From NCBI RefSeq assembly GCF_036108815.1, contig NZ_CP107985.1, positions 3,968,001 to 4,032,000 of the forward strand: 64,000 bases of DNA, in the 5' to 3' direction. The position numbers were made by a program, and so were the translations under genes. Source of the DNA: Streptomyces sp. NBC_00353. Its GTDB lineage: Bacteria > Actinomycetota > Actinomycetes > Streptomycetales > Streptomycetaceae. The notes beneath the pieces were generated by a model, which searched no databases, had not been told where the DNA came from, and worked only from the letters and a program-made list of their open reading frames with translations. This document shows, piece by piece, positions 36,613 to 44,702 of the stretch; within the stretch, counting starts at the first letter, position 1; every line of letters begins with the position of its first letter.

Positions 36613-36654
36613 CGCGATATATCGTGTTCCGCAAGAGACGCGATATGTTGCGTC
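36613..36654. promoter_or_regulatory. CGCGATAT operator pair upstream of the DUF4097-padR operon
   Basis: CGATATATCG (36615-36624) is a perfect 10-bp palindrome inside CGCGATAT. A second CGCGATAT starts 26 bases later within the inverted repeat GACGC-N8-GCGTC (36637-36654). The AT-rich palindromes stand out in this GC-rich DNA and lie 29-70 bases before the DUF4097 start. The PadR regulator in the operon is the obvious candidate ligand. Confidence 0.55.
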
Positions 36655-36682
36655 GCGCTGTGTTCCCCGGGAGGTCAGATCC

Positions 36683-37540
36683 ATGCCTGTGTCGACGTGG
36701 GCCATCACCGAGCCTCGGAAGCTGACCTTCGACGAGCCGGTGACGTCGCTCAATGTGCGCATCGTCAACGGCACGGTCAATGTCGTGGGCACCGAGGAAC
36801 CGACCGCCCGGCTGGAGGTCTCCGGGATCGAAGGCCCGCCGCTGATCGTGACGCAACAGGGCGGCACCCTCTCCGTCGCCTACGAGGACCTGCCCTGGCA
36901 CAACTTCCTGAAGTGGTTCGACCGCAAGGAATGGCACCGCAGCGCGGTCGTCTCGCTCGCCGTGCCGGCCGGGTCGACGGTGGAGGTCGGCGTGGTCGGC
37001 GCCGGAGCGTTCGTCTCCGGCATCCGGGGGCGTACGGACGTGCGCGGCGTCAGCGGCGACACCACGCTCGTCGGCCTCGCCGGCGCGGTCCGGGCGGACA
37101 CGGTCTCCGGCAATGTGGAGGCCCAGGCCGTCACCGGCAACCTCCGCTTCAAGTCGGTCTCGGGCGATCTGACGGTCGTCGAGGGCGCCGGGGCCTCCGT
37201 ACGGGCCGATTCGGTCAGCGGCGACATGGTGCTGGACCTGGACCCGACCGGGAAGCCCACGGACATCCGGCTGACCACGGTCTCCGGCGAGGTGGCGATC
37301 CGGCTGCCGCACCCGGCGGACGCGAGGGTCGAGGCGAGCACGGCCAGCGGCGCCGTCTCCAACGGCTTCGAGGATCTGCTGGTCAGCGGCCAGTGGGGAG
37401 CGAAGAAGATCACCGGCACACTCGGCGCCGGGACGGGAACGCTGAAGGCCACGACCGTCTCGGGATCGATCGCCGTGCTCCGCCGCCCAGCTGCCGAGGA
37501 AGATCCGTACGACGCCGAGCCGACCGGAAAGGTGCTCTGA
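36683..37540 (+). CDS. DUF4097 beta-strand repeat protein
   Basis: A 285-residue protein with the repeating short beta-strand pattern of the DUF4097/DUF4098 family (GAVRADTVSGNVEAQAVTGNLRFKSVSGDLTVVEGAGASVRADSVSGDMVLDL), a right-handed beta-helix or solenoid. No signal peptide or membrane helix is present, so it is cytoplasmic. Function is unknown, although the family is often paired with PadR regulators or membrane stress systems. GGGAGG precedes the ATG. The downstream padR gene begins one base after its stop codon. Confidence 0.85.
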   Translation: MPVSTWAITEPRKLTFDEPVTSLNVRIVNGTVNVVGTEEPTARLEVSGIEGPPLIVTQQGGTLSVAYEDLPWHNFLKWFDRKEWHRSAVVSLAVPAGSTVEVGVVGAGAFVSGIRGRTDVRGVSGDTTLVGLAGAVRADTVSGNVEAQAVTGNLRFKSVSGDLTVVEGAGASVRADSVSGDMVLDLDPTGKPTDIRLTTVSGEVAIRLPHPADARVEASTASGAVSNGFEDLLVSGQWGAKKITGTLGAGTGTLKATTVSGSIAVLRRPAAEEDPYDAEPTGKVL

Positions 37541-37541
37541 C

Positions 37542-38558
37542 ATGCCACCCGTATTCGCCCATGGGCGCCTGCGCCTCTATCTGCTGAAGCTCCTGGACGA
37601 GGCCCCCCGCCACGGCTACGAGGTGATCCGGCTCCTGGAGGAACGCTTCCAGGGTCTGTACGCACCATCGGCCGGCACGGTCTATCCGCGGCTGGCCAAG
37701 CTGGAGGCCGAGGGCCTGGTCACGCATGCCACCGAGGGCGGTCGCAAGGTCTACTCGATCACCGACGCGGGCCGCACCGAACTGGCGGGCCGCACCGGCG
37801 AACTGGCCGATCTGGAGCTGGAGATCCGCGAATCGGTCTCCGAACTGGCCGCCGAGATGCGGGACGACGTGCGCGGCGCGGCGGGCAAACTGCGCAGCGA
37901 GATGCGGGCTGCGGCCGGCGAGACCCGGCACACGTCCGCCGCCGGGGCCGGTGCGAAGGGCGACCGGGGATCCCCGTTCGGCGACTTCGGCGACTTCGGC
38001 GACAACGAGGCGTGGCGCACCGCCAAGGAGGAGCTGCGCAAGGCCAAGCAGGAGTGGAAGGAGCAGGCCCGCCGGGCGAAGGACGAGTCGCGCCGCGCCC
38101 GCGAGGAGGCCCAGCAGGCCCGCCGCCAGGCCAAGGAGGCCCAGGACAAGGCGCGCGAGCAGATGCAGAACGCGGCCCGGCAGGTCCAGGAGCACTTCGC
38201 CCGGGGCGACTGGCCCACCGGCGTACGGGAAGGCCTGGCGGAGATCACCGGCCGCCTCGGCGGCTTCGCCTCGACAGGCGGCTGGCCCCCGTACATCAAG
38301 CCGGAACCGGCCGACGTGGACCCCGAATGGGGAAAGGACACGGCCGGCACGGGCGACCCGGCCCGCGATCTGGACCGTCTGCTGGACCGCTTCCGCGACG
38401 ACATCCGCGACGCGGCCCGGGACCGGGGCGTGACGGAGGCCCAGCTGACGGAGGCCCGTCGCCATCTGTCGACGGCAGCGGCCCACATCGGCGCACTGCT
38501 GCGGAAGGACACCGGCACCAAGGGCACCGACGCCGAGGGCCCGGACGCCTCCGGGTGA
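37542..38558 (+). CDS. PadR-family regulator with long helical extension
   Basis: A 338-residue protein. Residues 1-90 are a PadR winged helix (LLKLLDEAPRHGYEVIRLLEERFQGLYAPSAGTVYPRLAKLEAEGLVTHATEGGRKVYSITDAGR). PadR proteins are usually about 110-200 residues; here a long extension follows, with a highly charged coiled-coil (KEELRKAKQEWKEQARRAKDESRRAREEAQQARRQ, about 165-215) and a C-terminal helical part (DLDRLLDRFRDDIRDAARDRGVTEAQLTEARRHL). It is co-transcribed with DUF4097 and probably controls that operon through the CGCGATAT sites. Confidence 0.87.
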   Translation: MPPVFAHGRLRLYLLKLLDEAPRHGYEVIRLLEERFQGLYAPSAGTVYPRLAKLEAEGLVTHATEGGRKVYSITDAGRTELAGRTGELADLELEIRESVSELAAEMRDDVRGAAGKLRSEMRAAAGETRHTSAAGAGAKGDRGSPFGDFGDFGDNEAWRTAKEELRKAKQEWKEQARRAKDESRRAREEAQQARRQAKEAQDKAREQMQNAARQVQEHFARGDWPTGVREGLAEITGRLGGFASTGGWPPYIKPEPADVDPEWGKDTAGTGDPARDLDRLLDRFRDDIRDAARDRGVTEAQLTEARRHLSTAAAHIGALLRKDTGTKGTDAEGPDASG

Positions 38559-38563
38559 GCCGG

Positions 38564-38599
38564 ACGAGGTGGCATGCCGCACGGGTCATGCCACCTCGT
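38564..38599. terminator. Bidirectional hairpin between padR and the Clp-N gene
   Basis: Perfect 13-bp stem ACGAGGTGGCATG / CATGCCACCTCGT with a 10-nt loop, 5 bases after the padR stop codon and 45 bases from the end of the converging gene. Confidence 0.75.
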
Positions 38600-38644
38600 G
38601 ATCACCCGCACCGGACGGAGGAGGCCACGGCCCCCGCCCGCCCC

Positions 38645-39223
38645 TCAGCTCGCCTCCGCCTGCCCCTCGGCTCCCCCGTCCCCGTAGAGCGCACGCGTCA
38701 CCGTCCCGTGCGTCGCCCCGTGCTCCGCCAGCACATCGGCGACCACACCGGGGATGACGGTGAACGCCAGCAGGATGTGTTCCTCGCCGATGAACCGGTC
38801 GCCGCGCCCGAGCGCGATCCGCAGGGATTTCTCCAGGACGGTCTTCGCGCCACGGTTGAAGGGCGGTCGCCCTGACCGCCCCCGGCGGTCCTTCCGGTCG
38901 CCCGCCAGCGCACCCTCGCCGTGGGCGCCCTCGATCCGGGCGACGATCTCCGTCACGTCGATGCCGATACCGGCGAGTGCGTCCGTATCGGCCTTGGTCA
39001 GACCGCCACGGCGGGCCGCGTCGGCGAGCGCCGCCTCCACCGATGCGCGACGGTCGGTGAGGCCGAGCGCGGTGGCGGCGAAGGAGGCCCGGCCGCCGCC
39101 CGGCCGATCCAGCAGAGCGAGCAGCATGTGCTCCTCGGTGACGGAGCGGGAGCCCGTCCTTCGGGCCTGTTCCACGGCCCCGGTCACAACCGCACGGGCA
39201 TCGGCAGTGAATCGTTCGAACAT
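38645..39223 (-). CDS. Stand-alone Clp N-terminal-domain protein
   Basis: A 192-residue protein made of two Clp_N repeats (FERFTADARAVVTGAVEQARRTGSRSVTEEHMLLALLD and FNRGAKTVLEKSLRIALGRGDRFIGEEHILLAFTV), separated by a charged linker. It has no AAA+ domain, so it is not itself an unfoldase. Such ClpS-like or ClpC-N-like proteins may bind substrates or ClpC adaptors. The start ATG shares its A with the stop TGA of the preceding HTH gene (TGATG), and GGGAGGAA is its ribosome site. Transcription comes from the promoter in front of that small gene. Confidence 0.85.
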   Translation of the reverse strand: MFERFTADARAVVTGAVEQARRTGSRSVTEEHMLLALLDRPGGGRASFAATALGLTDRRASVEAALADAARRGGLTKADTDALAGIGIDVTEIVARIEGAHGEGALAGDRKDRRGRSGRPPFNRGAKTVLEKSLRIALGRGDRFIGEEHILLAFTVIPGVVADVLAEHGATHGTVTRALYGDGGAEGQAEAS

Positions 39224-39432
39224 CAATTCCTCCCGTACTTCTTGTGCACGGCCTGTCGGCTGACGCCCAGTTCGGCGGCGATCTCCTGCCACGACCAGCC
39301 CTGGACGCGGGCACTTCTGACTTGGACGGCTTCGAGCTGCTCCAGCAGCCGCCGCAGCGCGACGACGGCCCGCAGCCCGACGCGCGGGTCACGATCGCCC
39401 GCACGTGCGGCGAGATCCGTTGCTTCGGTCAT
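39223..39432 (-). CDS. Small helix-turn-helix protein, probably autoregulatory
   Basis: A 69-residue protein whose C-terminal half is a helix-turn-helix (VQGWSWQEIAAELGVSRQAVHKKYGRN). The start ATG at 39432 has no ribosome binding site. TTGACA and TAAGTT with a 17-base spacer place the transcription start at or next to the ATG, so the message is probably leaderless. Both promoter boxes lie in perfect TGTCAAC-N4-GTTGACA operators. The simplest reading is a dedicated repressor of itself and of the Clp-N gene, which it overlaps by one base. Confidence 0.82.
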   Translation of the reverse strand: MTEATDLAARAGDRDPRVGLRAVVALRRLLEQLEAVQVRSARVQGWSWQEIAAELGVSRQAVHKKYGRN

Positions 39433-39434
39433 GA

Positions 39435-39452
39435 TGTCAACTTACGTTGACA
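39435..39452 (-). promoter_or_regulatory. Operator 1 and -10 region of the HTH-ClpN operon
   Basis: TGTCAAC-TTAC-GTTGACA, a perfect 7-4-7 inverted repeat ending three bases from the HTH start codon. On the minus strand it contains the -10 hexamer TAAGTT, six bases before the ATG. Confidence 0.75.
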
Positions 39453-39488
39453 CGCCACCCTTGTCAACCACAGTTGACAAGGGTGGCG
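39453..39488 (-). promoter_or_regulatory. Operator 2, 16-bp perfect inverted repeat carrying the -35 box
   Basis: CGCCACCCTTGTCAAC and its exact complement are separated by CACA (36 bp in all). The inner TTGTCAAC-N4-GTTGACAA repeats operator 1. On the minus strand, TTGACA in this repeat lies 17 bases from TAAGTT, a consensus sigma-70-type promoter. Confidence 0.75.
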
Positions 39489-39684
39489 GCGAGTCGTCCC
39501 GGAAGACCGGCGGCCGGGCGAAGCCGGACCCCTTGGGGTGCAGATGGCGGAGGTGCTTCTCCGTGAGGGCCGGCTGTCGGCGCCGGGGCGCCGCGGTTCG
39601 CCTCGCCCTCGACGCTCCGGCCGCGACAGGGCGAGGGTCCGGGCGCGGGCGTCGTTCAGCCGCTGAATGCCGGGCGGCCGGGGA

Positions 39685-39813
39685 TCACCGACGGAGACGC
39701 GTACGGGCGGCGGCGGCGAGGGCCCCCGCCGCCCACACGGTCGAAGTGACAACTGCCATGGATGCGCCGCCCATATACGCGACGCAGATCCCACAGCGGA
39801 ACTGACGCACCAT
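39685..39813 (-). CDS. Possible 42-residue small protein
   Basis: A short frame encoding MVRQFRCGICVAYMGGASMAV...ALAAAARTRLRR, with one hydrophobic segment of about 20 residues and a basic C-terminus, the profile of a small membrane peptide. There is no ribosome site, and the start lies inside the hairpin that ends the upstream gene, so it may not be expressed. The remaining bases 39489-39684 hold nothing I can support. Confidence 0.25.
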   Translation of the reverse strand: MVRQFRCGICVAYMGGASMAVVTSTVWAAGALAAAARTRLRR

Positions 39814-39825
39814 CAAGGGTGCGTC
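39804..39825 (-). terminator. Hairpin after the oxidoreductase gene
   Basis: Perfect 8-bp stem GACGCACC / GGTGCGTC with a 6-nt loop, 16 bases after the stop codon of the gene ending at 39842. Confidence 0.55.
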
Positions 39826-39841
39826 GGAAGAGCGGACGGAC

Positions 39842-40807
39842 TCAGGAGGCGGTGAGCACGATCTTCCCGAACTGGTCGCCCGCGGCAAGTCGTTCGAACC
39901 CCTCACGGGCCCGGTCCAACGGCAGCACCTCGTCGATGACGGGGCGCACACCGGTCGTCGCACAGAACGCCAGCAGGTCCTCCAGCTCGTCCTTGGACCC
40001 CATCGTCGAACCGACGACCTTCAGCTCCAGGAAGAAGATCCGGGTCAGCTCGGCGTGCGAAGGACGGTCGCCGCTGGTCGCACCGGAGATGACCAGGGTG
40101 CCGCCGGGGCGCAGCGACTTCACCGAGTGCGACCAGGTTGCGGCGCCGACGGTCTCGATGACGGCGTCGACACGCTGCGGCAGCCGCGCGCCCGGCTCGT
40201 ACGCCTCGATCGCACCGAGCTCGACGGCCCGCTTGCGCTTGGCTTCATCGCGACTGGTTGCGTAGACCCGAAGGCCTGCGGCGCGACCGAGGACGATCGC
40301 GGCGGTCGCGACACCGCCGCCCGCGCCCTGCACGAGCACCGAGTCCCCGGGCCGCACCCCGGCGTTGGTGAACAGCATCCGGTACGCGGTGAGCCAGGCG
40401 GTCGGCAGACAGGCGGCCTGCTCGAACGTGAGCTCCTTCGGCTTGGGCAGCACGTTCCAGCTGGGGACGGTCACCTGCTCGGCGAAGGTGCCCTGGTAGC
40501 GCTCGGTGAGGATGGAGCGGGGCTCCTTCGGGCCGACGCCGTGCCCGGTCTGGCCGATGACGGAGTGCAGGACGACCTCGTTGCCGTCCTCGTCGATGCC
40601 GGCGGCGTCACAGCCGAGGATCATCGGCAGCTTGTCCTCGGCGAGGCCGACACCACGGAGCGACCAGAGATCGTGATGGTTGAGGGAGGCGGCACGGACG
40701 TTGACGGTGGTCCAGCCGGGACGCGCCTCGGGGGCGGGGCGCTCGCCCAGCTCAAGGCCGTTGAGGGGCTGGTCGCGGTCGATGCGGGATGCGTAGGCGG
40801 CGAACAT
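39842..40807 (-). CDS. Zinc-binding/quinone oxidoreductase (MDR family)
   Basis: A 321-residue medium-chain dehydrogenase/reductase. The N-terminal GroES-like fold includes SLNHHDLWSLRG and GCDAAGIDEDG. The Rossmann domain has VLVQGAGGGVATAAIVLGRAAGLRVYATSRDE (GxGxxG-type NADPH loop) and ends in the family-typical DRAREGFERLAAGDQFGKIVLT. Catalytic zinc ligands are not obvious, so it may be a zinc-free quinone reductase-like enzyme. The substrate is unknown. It is transcribed alone, between the malic enzyme and the HTH-ClpN operon. Confidence 0.85.
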   Translation of the reverse strand: MFAAYASRIDRDQPLNGLELGERPAPEARPGWTTVNVRAASLNHHDLWSLRGVGLAEDKLPMILGCDAAGIDEDGNEVVLHSVIGQTGHGVGPKEPRSILTERYQGTFAEQVTVPSWNVLPKPKELTFEQAACLPTAWLTAYRMLFTNAGVRPGDSVLVQGAGGGVATAAIVLGRAAGLRVYATSRDEAKRKRAVELGAIEAYEPGARLPQRVDAVIETVGAATWSHSVKSLRPGGTLVISGATSGDRPSHAELTRIFFLELKVVGSTMGSKDELEDLLAFCATTGVRPVIDEVLPLDRAREGFERLAAGDQFGKIVLTAS

Positions 40808-40924
40808 GGCCTTGACGATAGGCCGGGGGGCGCGCCGACGTAACCGATCACGGGTGTGACGCGTACCGCGCGTGCGGGTCGCCCGCGGCGGACCTTCGGA
40901 TCCGGAGATCCGGCCTCGCCGGCG

Positions 40925-40944
40925 TCCGGGGCGAAGCCGCCCCG
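40925..40944 (-). terminator. Hairpin after the malic enzyme gene
   Basis: 7-bp stem CCGGGGC / GCCCCGG with a 6-nt loop, about 70 bases downstream of the stop codon at 41014, in a GC-rich stretch with several alternative hairpins. Confidence 0.4.
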
Positions 40945-41013
40945 GTCACGGAAAGGGGCGAGGCCGGGGAACGGGCCCCACAAGCACCCGGCCGCCCCGC
41001 CCCGCCCCGCACC

Positions 41014-42237
41014 TCAGCGTCGCGCCACGCCCTCCGCGCGCGCCGCCGCGGCAACCGCCGCGGTCACGGCCGGAGCGACCCGCTCGTCGAACGGTGACGG
41101 AATCACGTAGTCCGCGGCCAGCTCGTCACCCACGACATCCGCCAGCGCGTTCGCGGCGGCAATCTTCATGCCCTCCGTGATCCGGGACGCCCGCACCTGC
41201 AGCGCCCCCGCGAAGATGCCCGGGAACGCCAGCACGTTGTTGATCTGGTTCGGGTAGTCGGAGCGCCCCGTCGCCACCACGGCCGCGTACTTGTGCGCGA
41301 TGTCGGGGTGGACCTCCGGGTCCGGATTGGCCATGGCGAAGACGAACGCACCGGGCGCCATCGACGCGACCGCCGACTCCGGCACCGTACCGCCGGACAC
41401 ACCGATGAAGACGTCCGCACCGACCAGCGCGGTCTCCAGCGGTCCGGAGATGCCGGCCCTGTTGGTGAGCTCCGCGAGTTCGCGCTTGACGTCCGTCAGG
41501 TCCTCACGGTCCCGGCTGACGACGCCCTTGCGGTCGGCCACGGCGACGTCCCCGAGCCCCGCCTCCAGCAGGAACTTCGCAATGGCAACTCCGGCCGCAC
41601 CGGCGCCGGAGATGACACCGCGCAGGTCGCCGAGGGTCCGCCCGGACAGCTTCGCGGCGTTCCGCAGGGCCGCCAGCGTCACGACGGCGGTGCCGTGCTG
41701 GTCGTCATGGAAGACCGGGATGTCGAGCCGCTCCTTGAGCTTGCGCTCGATCTCGAAGCAGCGCGGCGCCGAGATGTCCTCCAGGTTCACCCCTCCGAAG
41801 GACGGCGCGAGGCGGACGACCGTCTCGACGATCTCGTCCGCGTCGGTGGTCGCGAGCGCGATCGGCACGGCGTCGACGCCACCGAACTGCTTGAAGAGGA
41901 TCGCCTTGCCCTCCATCACCGGGAGGGATGCCTCGGGGCCGATGTCGCCCAGTCCGAGCACCGCGGTGCCGTCCGTCACGACGGCGACGACCTGCGACTT
42001 CCAGGTGTAGTCGTGGACCAGCTCGGGGTTCGCGGCGATGGCGCTGCACACCTTGGCGACGCCGGGCGTGTACGCGAGGGACAGGTCGTCCTTGTCCCGG
42101 ATCGGGACGGTGGACTGCACGGCCATCTTCCCGCCGCGGTGAAGCGCGAAGGCCGGATCGAACGGCTCATCGGTGGCGCTGTCGGTGCTGTTGTCGGTGT
42201 TGCTGTCGCTGCGAGGATTGACGATCTCCGCTGCCAT
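41014..42237 (-). CDS. NAD(P)-dependent malic enzyme
   Basis: A 407-residue malic enzyme that converts malate to pyruvate and CO2. It shows SLAYTPGVA (catalytic Tyr loop), IGPEASLPVMEGKAILFKQFGGVDAVPIAL, the metal-site acidic residues in FHDDQHGTAVV, and a Rossmann domain with ISGAGAAGVAIAKFL. It ends in AAANALADVVGDELAADYVIPSPFD. An Asn/Asp/Thr-rich stretch of about 25 residues (SDSNTDNSTDSATDEP) precedes the catalytic domain. It is the short bacterial type without a phosphotransacetylase domain. The cofactor preference cannot be decided by eye. AAGGGG lies in front of the ATG, inside a small CCTT/AAGG stem. Confidence 0.93.
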   Translation of the reverse strand: MAAEIVNPRSDSNTDNSTDSATDEPFDPAFALHRGGKMAVQSTVPIRDKDDLSLAYTPGVAKVCSAIAANPELVHDYTWKSQVVAVVTDGTAVLGLGDIGPEASLPVMEGKAILFKQFGGVDAVPIALATTDADEIVETVVRLAPSFGGVNLEDISAPRCFEIERKLKERLDIPVFHDDQHGTAVVTLAALRNAAKLSGRTLGDLRGVISGAGAAGVAIAKFLLEAGLGDVAVADRKGVVSRDREDLTDVKRELAELTNRAGISGPLETALVGADVFIGVSGGTVPESAVASMAPGAFVFAMANPDPEVHPDIAHKYAAVVATGRSDYPNQINNVLAFPGIFAGALQVRASRITEGMKIAAANALADVVGDELAADYVIPSPFDERVAPAVTAAVAAAARAEGVARR

Positions 42238-42760
42238 GGTGTTGACCCCTTAAGTCTTCAAGGTTTGAGGGTGGCCACTCCTGATTGAGGAGGGGTGGGC
42301 GGGCACCGCGTACGTTCCCTGCGCCGGGCGGTTGGCCCGCCCTGGCAGGGGGAGGTACGTACGCGCGGGCGCGCCGCACACGCGCCCTGGGCCCCGGATG
42401 AGGGGTGTAAACGTCTTTCTTACCGGACGGACCGCTTCACGGACGAGTCCGTAACGGCTCGGTGACGTGCCTCATAGTCGAATATCTGGACAAGCCCGCC
42501 AACATGCGAAATATAGGCCGACATGTGAGACGCGCCGAAGATTCTCCGGCCGGAAGAAGGGAAACCCACAGAAGGTCCAGCCTTGATGTACCGGCCTCTT
42601 GGGGTTCGGGGATCGCCCGTTATCCGATTTTGACATGGCTGGCGCCCCGAATGGGCTAGTCCGAATGGCAAGATGCCGTAATCAGACGAGGCGGCGACAT
42701 CCGACGATGTGTGCCATACCGCCTGGCAACTCCACCCTCACCTGCCGGAGGAACCCGATC
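42238..42760. other. 523-base divergent intergenic region with a large hairpin
   Basis: No coding sequence is supported here. Nearer the malic enzyme lies an elaborate stem (42307-42365): outer arms CGCGTACGT / ACGTACGCG, middle arms CCCTGC / GCAGGG, inner arms GGGCGG / CCGCCC. Nearer the ABC transporter a TTGACA hexamer at 42630-42635 is a candidate -35 box for the importer, but no good -10 box follows at the ideal distance. A leader of about 95 bases would result. Confidence 0.45.
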
Positions 42761-43723
42761 ATGACCGCACGCACCACTCGTCGTACGACCGCGAAGTCCC
42801 GGATTGCTGCGGTCGGCGCCATCGCGGTCGCCGGCACCATGCTGCTGACCGCCTGCGGCGACCAGACCAAGGGCGGGTCGACGACGGCCGACTCGACGAA
42901 GAGCTCCACCGGCGCCTCCTCCCCCGCCGATCTCCTGCCGCAGGACATCAAGGCCAAGGGCGTCATCAAGGTCGGCTCGGACATCGCCTACCCGCCGGTC
43001 GAGTTCAAGGACAAGTCCGGCAAGGTCGTCGGCATCGACCCCGACCTCGGCGCCGCGCTCGGCAAGGAGCTCGGCGTGAAGTTCGAGTTCGAGAACGGCA
43101 CCTTCGACACGCTGATCTCGGGTCTGCGCGCCAAGCGCTACCAGCTGGCGATGTCGGCGATGACCGACACCAAGGACCGCCAGGAGGGCATCGACTCCGA
43201 GACGAAGAAGAAGGTCGGCGAGGGCGTCGACTTCGTCGACTACTTCACCGCCGGTGTCTCGATCTACACCAAGAAGGGCGACGACCAGGGCATCAAGACG
43301 TGGTCGGACCTCTGCGGCAAGAAGATCGCCGTACAGCGCGGCACGGTTTCGCACGACCTCGCCAAGGCCGAGTCCAAGAAGTGCACCGGCGGCAAGAAGA
43401 TCGCCATCGAGTCGTACGACACGGACCTGGAGGCCCAGACCCGGCTGCGCAGTGGTGGCGCCGACGCCGGTTCGTCCGACTTCCCGGTGGCCGCGTACGC
43501 GGTGAAGACCTCGGGCGGCGGCAAGGACTTCCAGCTCGTCGGTGAGCAGGTCGAGGCCGCCCCGTACGGCATCGCCATCGCCAAGGGCAACGACCAGCTC
43601 ACCAAGGCCGTCCAGGCGGCCCTGAACGCGATCATCAAGAGCGGCGAGTACGACAAGATCATCGCCAAGTGGGGTGTCGAGGCCGGCGCCGTCACCGAGG
43701 CCAAGATCAACGGTGGATCCTGA
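42761..43723 (+). CDS. Polar amino-acid (glutamate-type) ABC transporter substrate-binding lipoprotein
   Basis: A 320-residue secreted lipoprotein. Its signal peptide has a basic RTTRRTTAKSR start and a lipobox LLTAC, where the Cys would be lipidated. The mature SBP_bac_3 domain shows IKVGSDIAYPPVEFKDKSGKVVGIDPDLGAALGKELG, GTFDTLISGLRAKRYQLAMSAMTDTKDRQ and EAAPYGIAIAKGNDQL, typical of amino-acid binding proteins of the glutamate/glutamine class. GGAGGA precedes the ATG; upstream in-frame starts are shadows. It opens a three-gene importer operon. Confidence 0.92.
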   Translation: MTARTTRRTTAKSRIAAVGAIAVAGTMLLTACGDQTKGGSTTADSTKSSTGASSPADLLPQDIKAKGVIKVGSDIAYPPVEFKDKSGKVVGIDPDLGAALGKELGVKFEFENGTFDTLISGLRAKRYQLAMSAMTDTKDRQEGIDSETKKKVGEGVDFVDYFTAGVSIYTKKGDDQGIKTWSDLCGKKIAVQRGTVSHDLAKAESKKCTGGKKIAIESYDTDLEAQTRLRSGGADAGSSDFPVAAYAVKTSGGGKDFQLVGEQVEAAPYGIAIAKGNDQLTKAVQAALNAIIKSGEYDKIIAKWGVEAGAVTEAKINGGS

Positions 43724-43751
43724 CCGGGCCCCGTGCGGAAAGGCTTCACCT

Positions 43752-44702
43752 GTGACTGACATCGAGAAGACGGGCCCGGCCGACAAGCCGCCCGTGCCCC
43801 CCACTCCGGCGGCCGGACCGGAGGCGATCAAGGCCATCCCGGTCCGCCACTACGGCCGGTACGTCTCGGCGGTCGTCGCCATCGCCGCGCTCGTCGCGCT
43901 CGTCTACGCCTTCTCGCAAGGCAAGATCAACTGGGGCGCCATCCCCGACTACTTCTTCGACGACCGCATCATCAGGGGCGTCGGCCAGACTCTGCTGCTG
44001 ACCGCCCTGTCGATGGTCATCGGCATCGTCGGCGGCATCCTCCTCGCCGTGATGCGACTGTCGCGGAACCCGGTGACCTCGTCGATCGCGTGGTTCTACA
44101 TCTGGTTCTTCCGCGGCACCCCGGTCCTGGTCCAGCTGTTCGTCTGGTTCAACCTGGGTCTGGTCTTCGAGTACATCAACCTCGGGCCGATCTACAAGGA
44201 CTACTGGTCGAGCTTCATGACGCCGCTGCTGACGGCGCTGCTCGGCCTGGGCCTCAACGAGGCCGCGTACATGGCGGAGATCTGCCGCGCCGGTCTGCTC
44301 TCGGTCGACGAGGGGCAGACGGAGGCATCGCACGCGCTCGGCATGAGTCACGGCAAGACGCTGCGACGCATCGTGATCCCGCAGGCCATGCGGGTGATCG
44401 TGCCGCCGACGGGCAACGAAGTCATCAACATGCTGAAGACGACGTCGCTCGTATCGGCCGTGCAGTTCACCGAACTGTTCCGGTACGCCCAGGACATCGG
44501 ATCGTCGTCCGGAGCCCCGGTGGAGATGTACTTCCTCGCCGCGGCCTGGTATCTGATCATGACGTCCGTGCTGACCGTGGGCCAGTTCTATCTGGAGCGG
44601 TACTACGCGCGCGGTTCGAGCCGCAGCCTGCCGCCGACACCTATGCAGAAGATCCGGGCCAACCTGCTGTCCCTGGGACGCCCGTCGGGAGGCATGGCAT
44701 GA
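43752..44702 (+). CDS. Amino-acid ABC transporter permease
   Basis: A 316-residue permease of the HisM/GlnP class. An N-terminal Pro-rich cytoplasmic tail precedes a first membrane helix (YVSAVVAIAALVALVYAFS), then five or so helices. The ABC-interaction EAA loop reads EASHALGMSHGKTLRRIVIPQAMRVIVPPTGNEVINMLKTTSL. A GTG start lies 28 bases after the binding-protein stop with GGAAAGG upstream. The stop overlaps the ATPase start (ATGA). A single permease implies it works as a homodimer. Confidence 0.92.
   Translation: MTDIEKTGPADKPPVPPTPAAGPEAIKAIPVRHYGRYVSAVVAIAALVALVYAFSQGKINWGAIPDYFFDDRIIRGVGQTLLLTALSMVIGIVGGILLAVMRLSRNPVTSSIAWFYIWFFRGTPVLVQLFVWFNLGLVFEYINLGPIYKDYWSSFMTPLLTALLGLGLNEAAYMAEICRAGLLSVDEGQTEASHALGMSHGKTLRRIVIPQAMRVIVPPTGNEVINMLKTTSLVSAVQFTELFRYAQDIGSSSGAPVEMYFLAAAWYLIMTSVLTVGQFYLERYYARGSSRSLPPTPMQKIRANLLSLGRPSGGMA

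Noticed and set aside
42455..42480. GTAAC-N6-GTGAC as a possible GlnR or PhoP box near the ABC importer
   Set aside because: Only a loose match and a single copy; far upstream of the start. Not supported enough.
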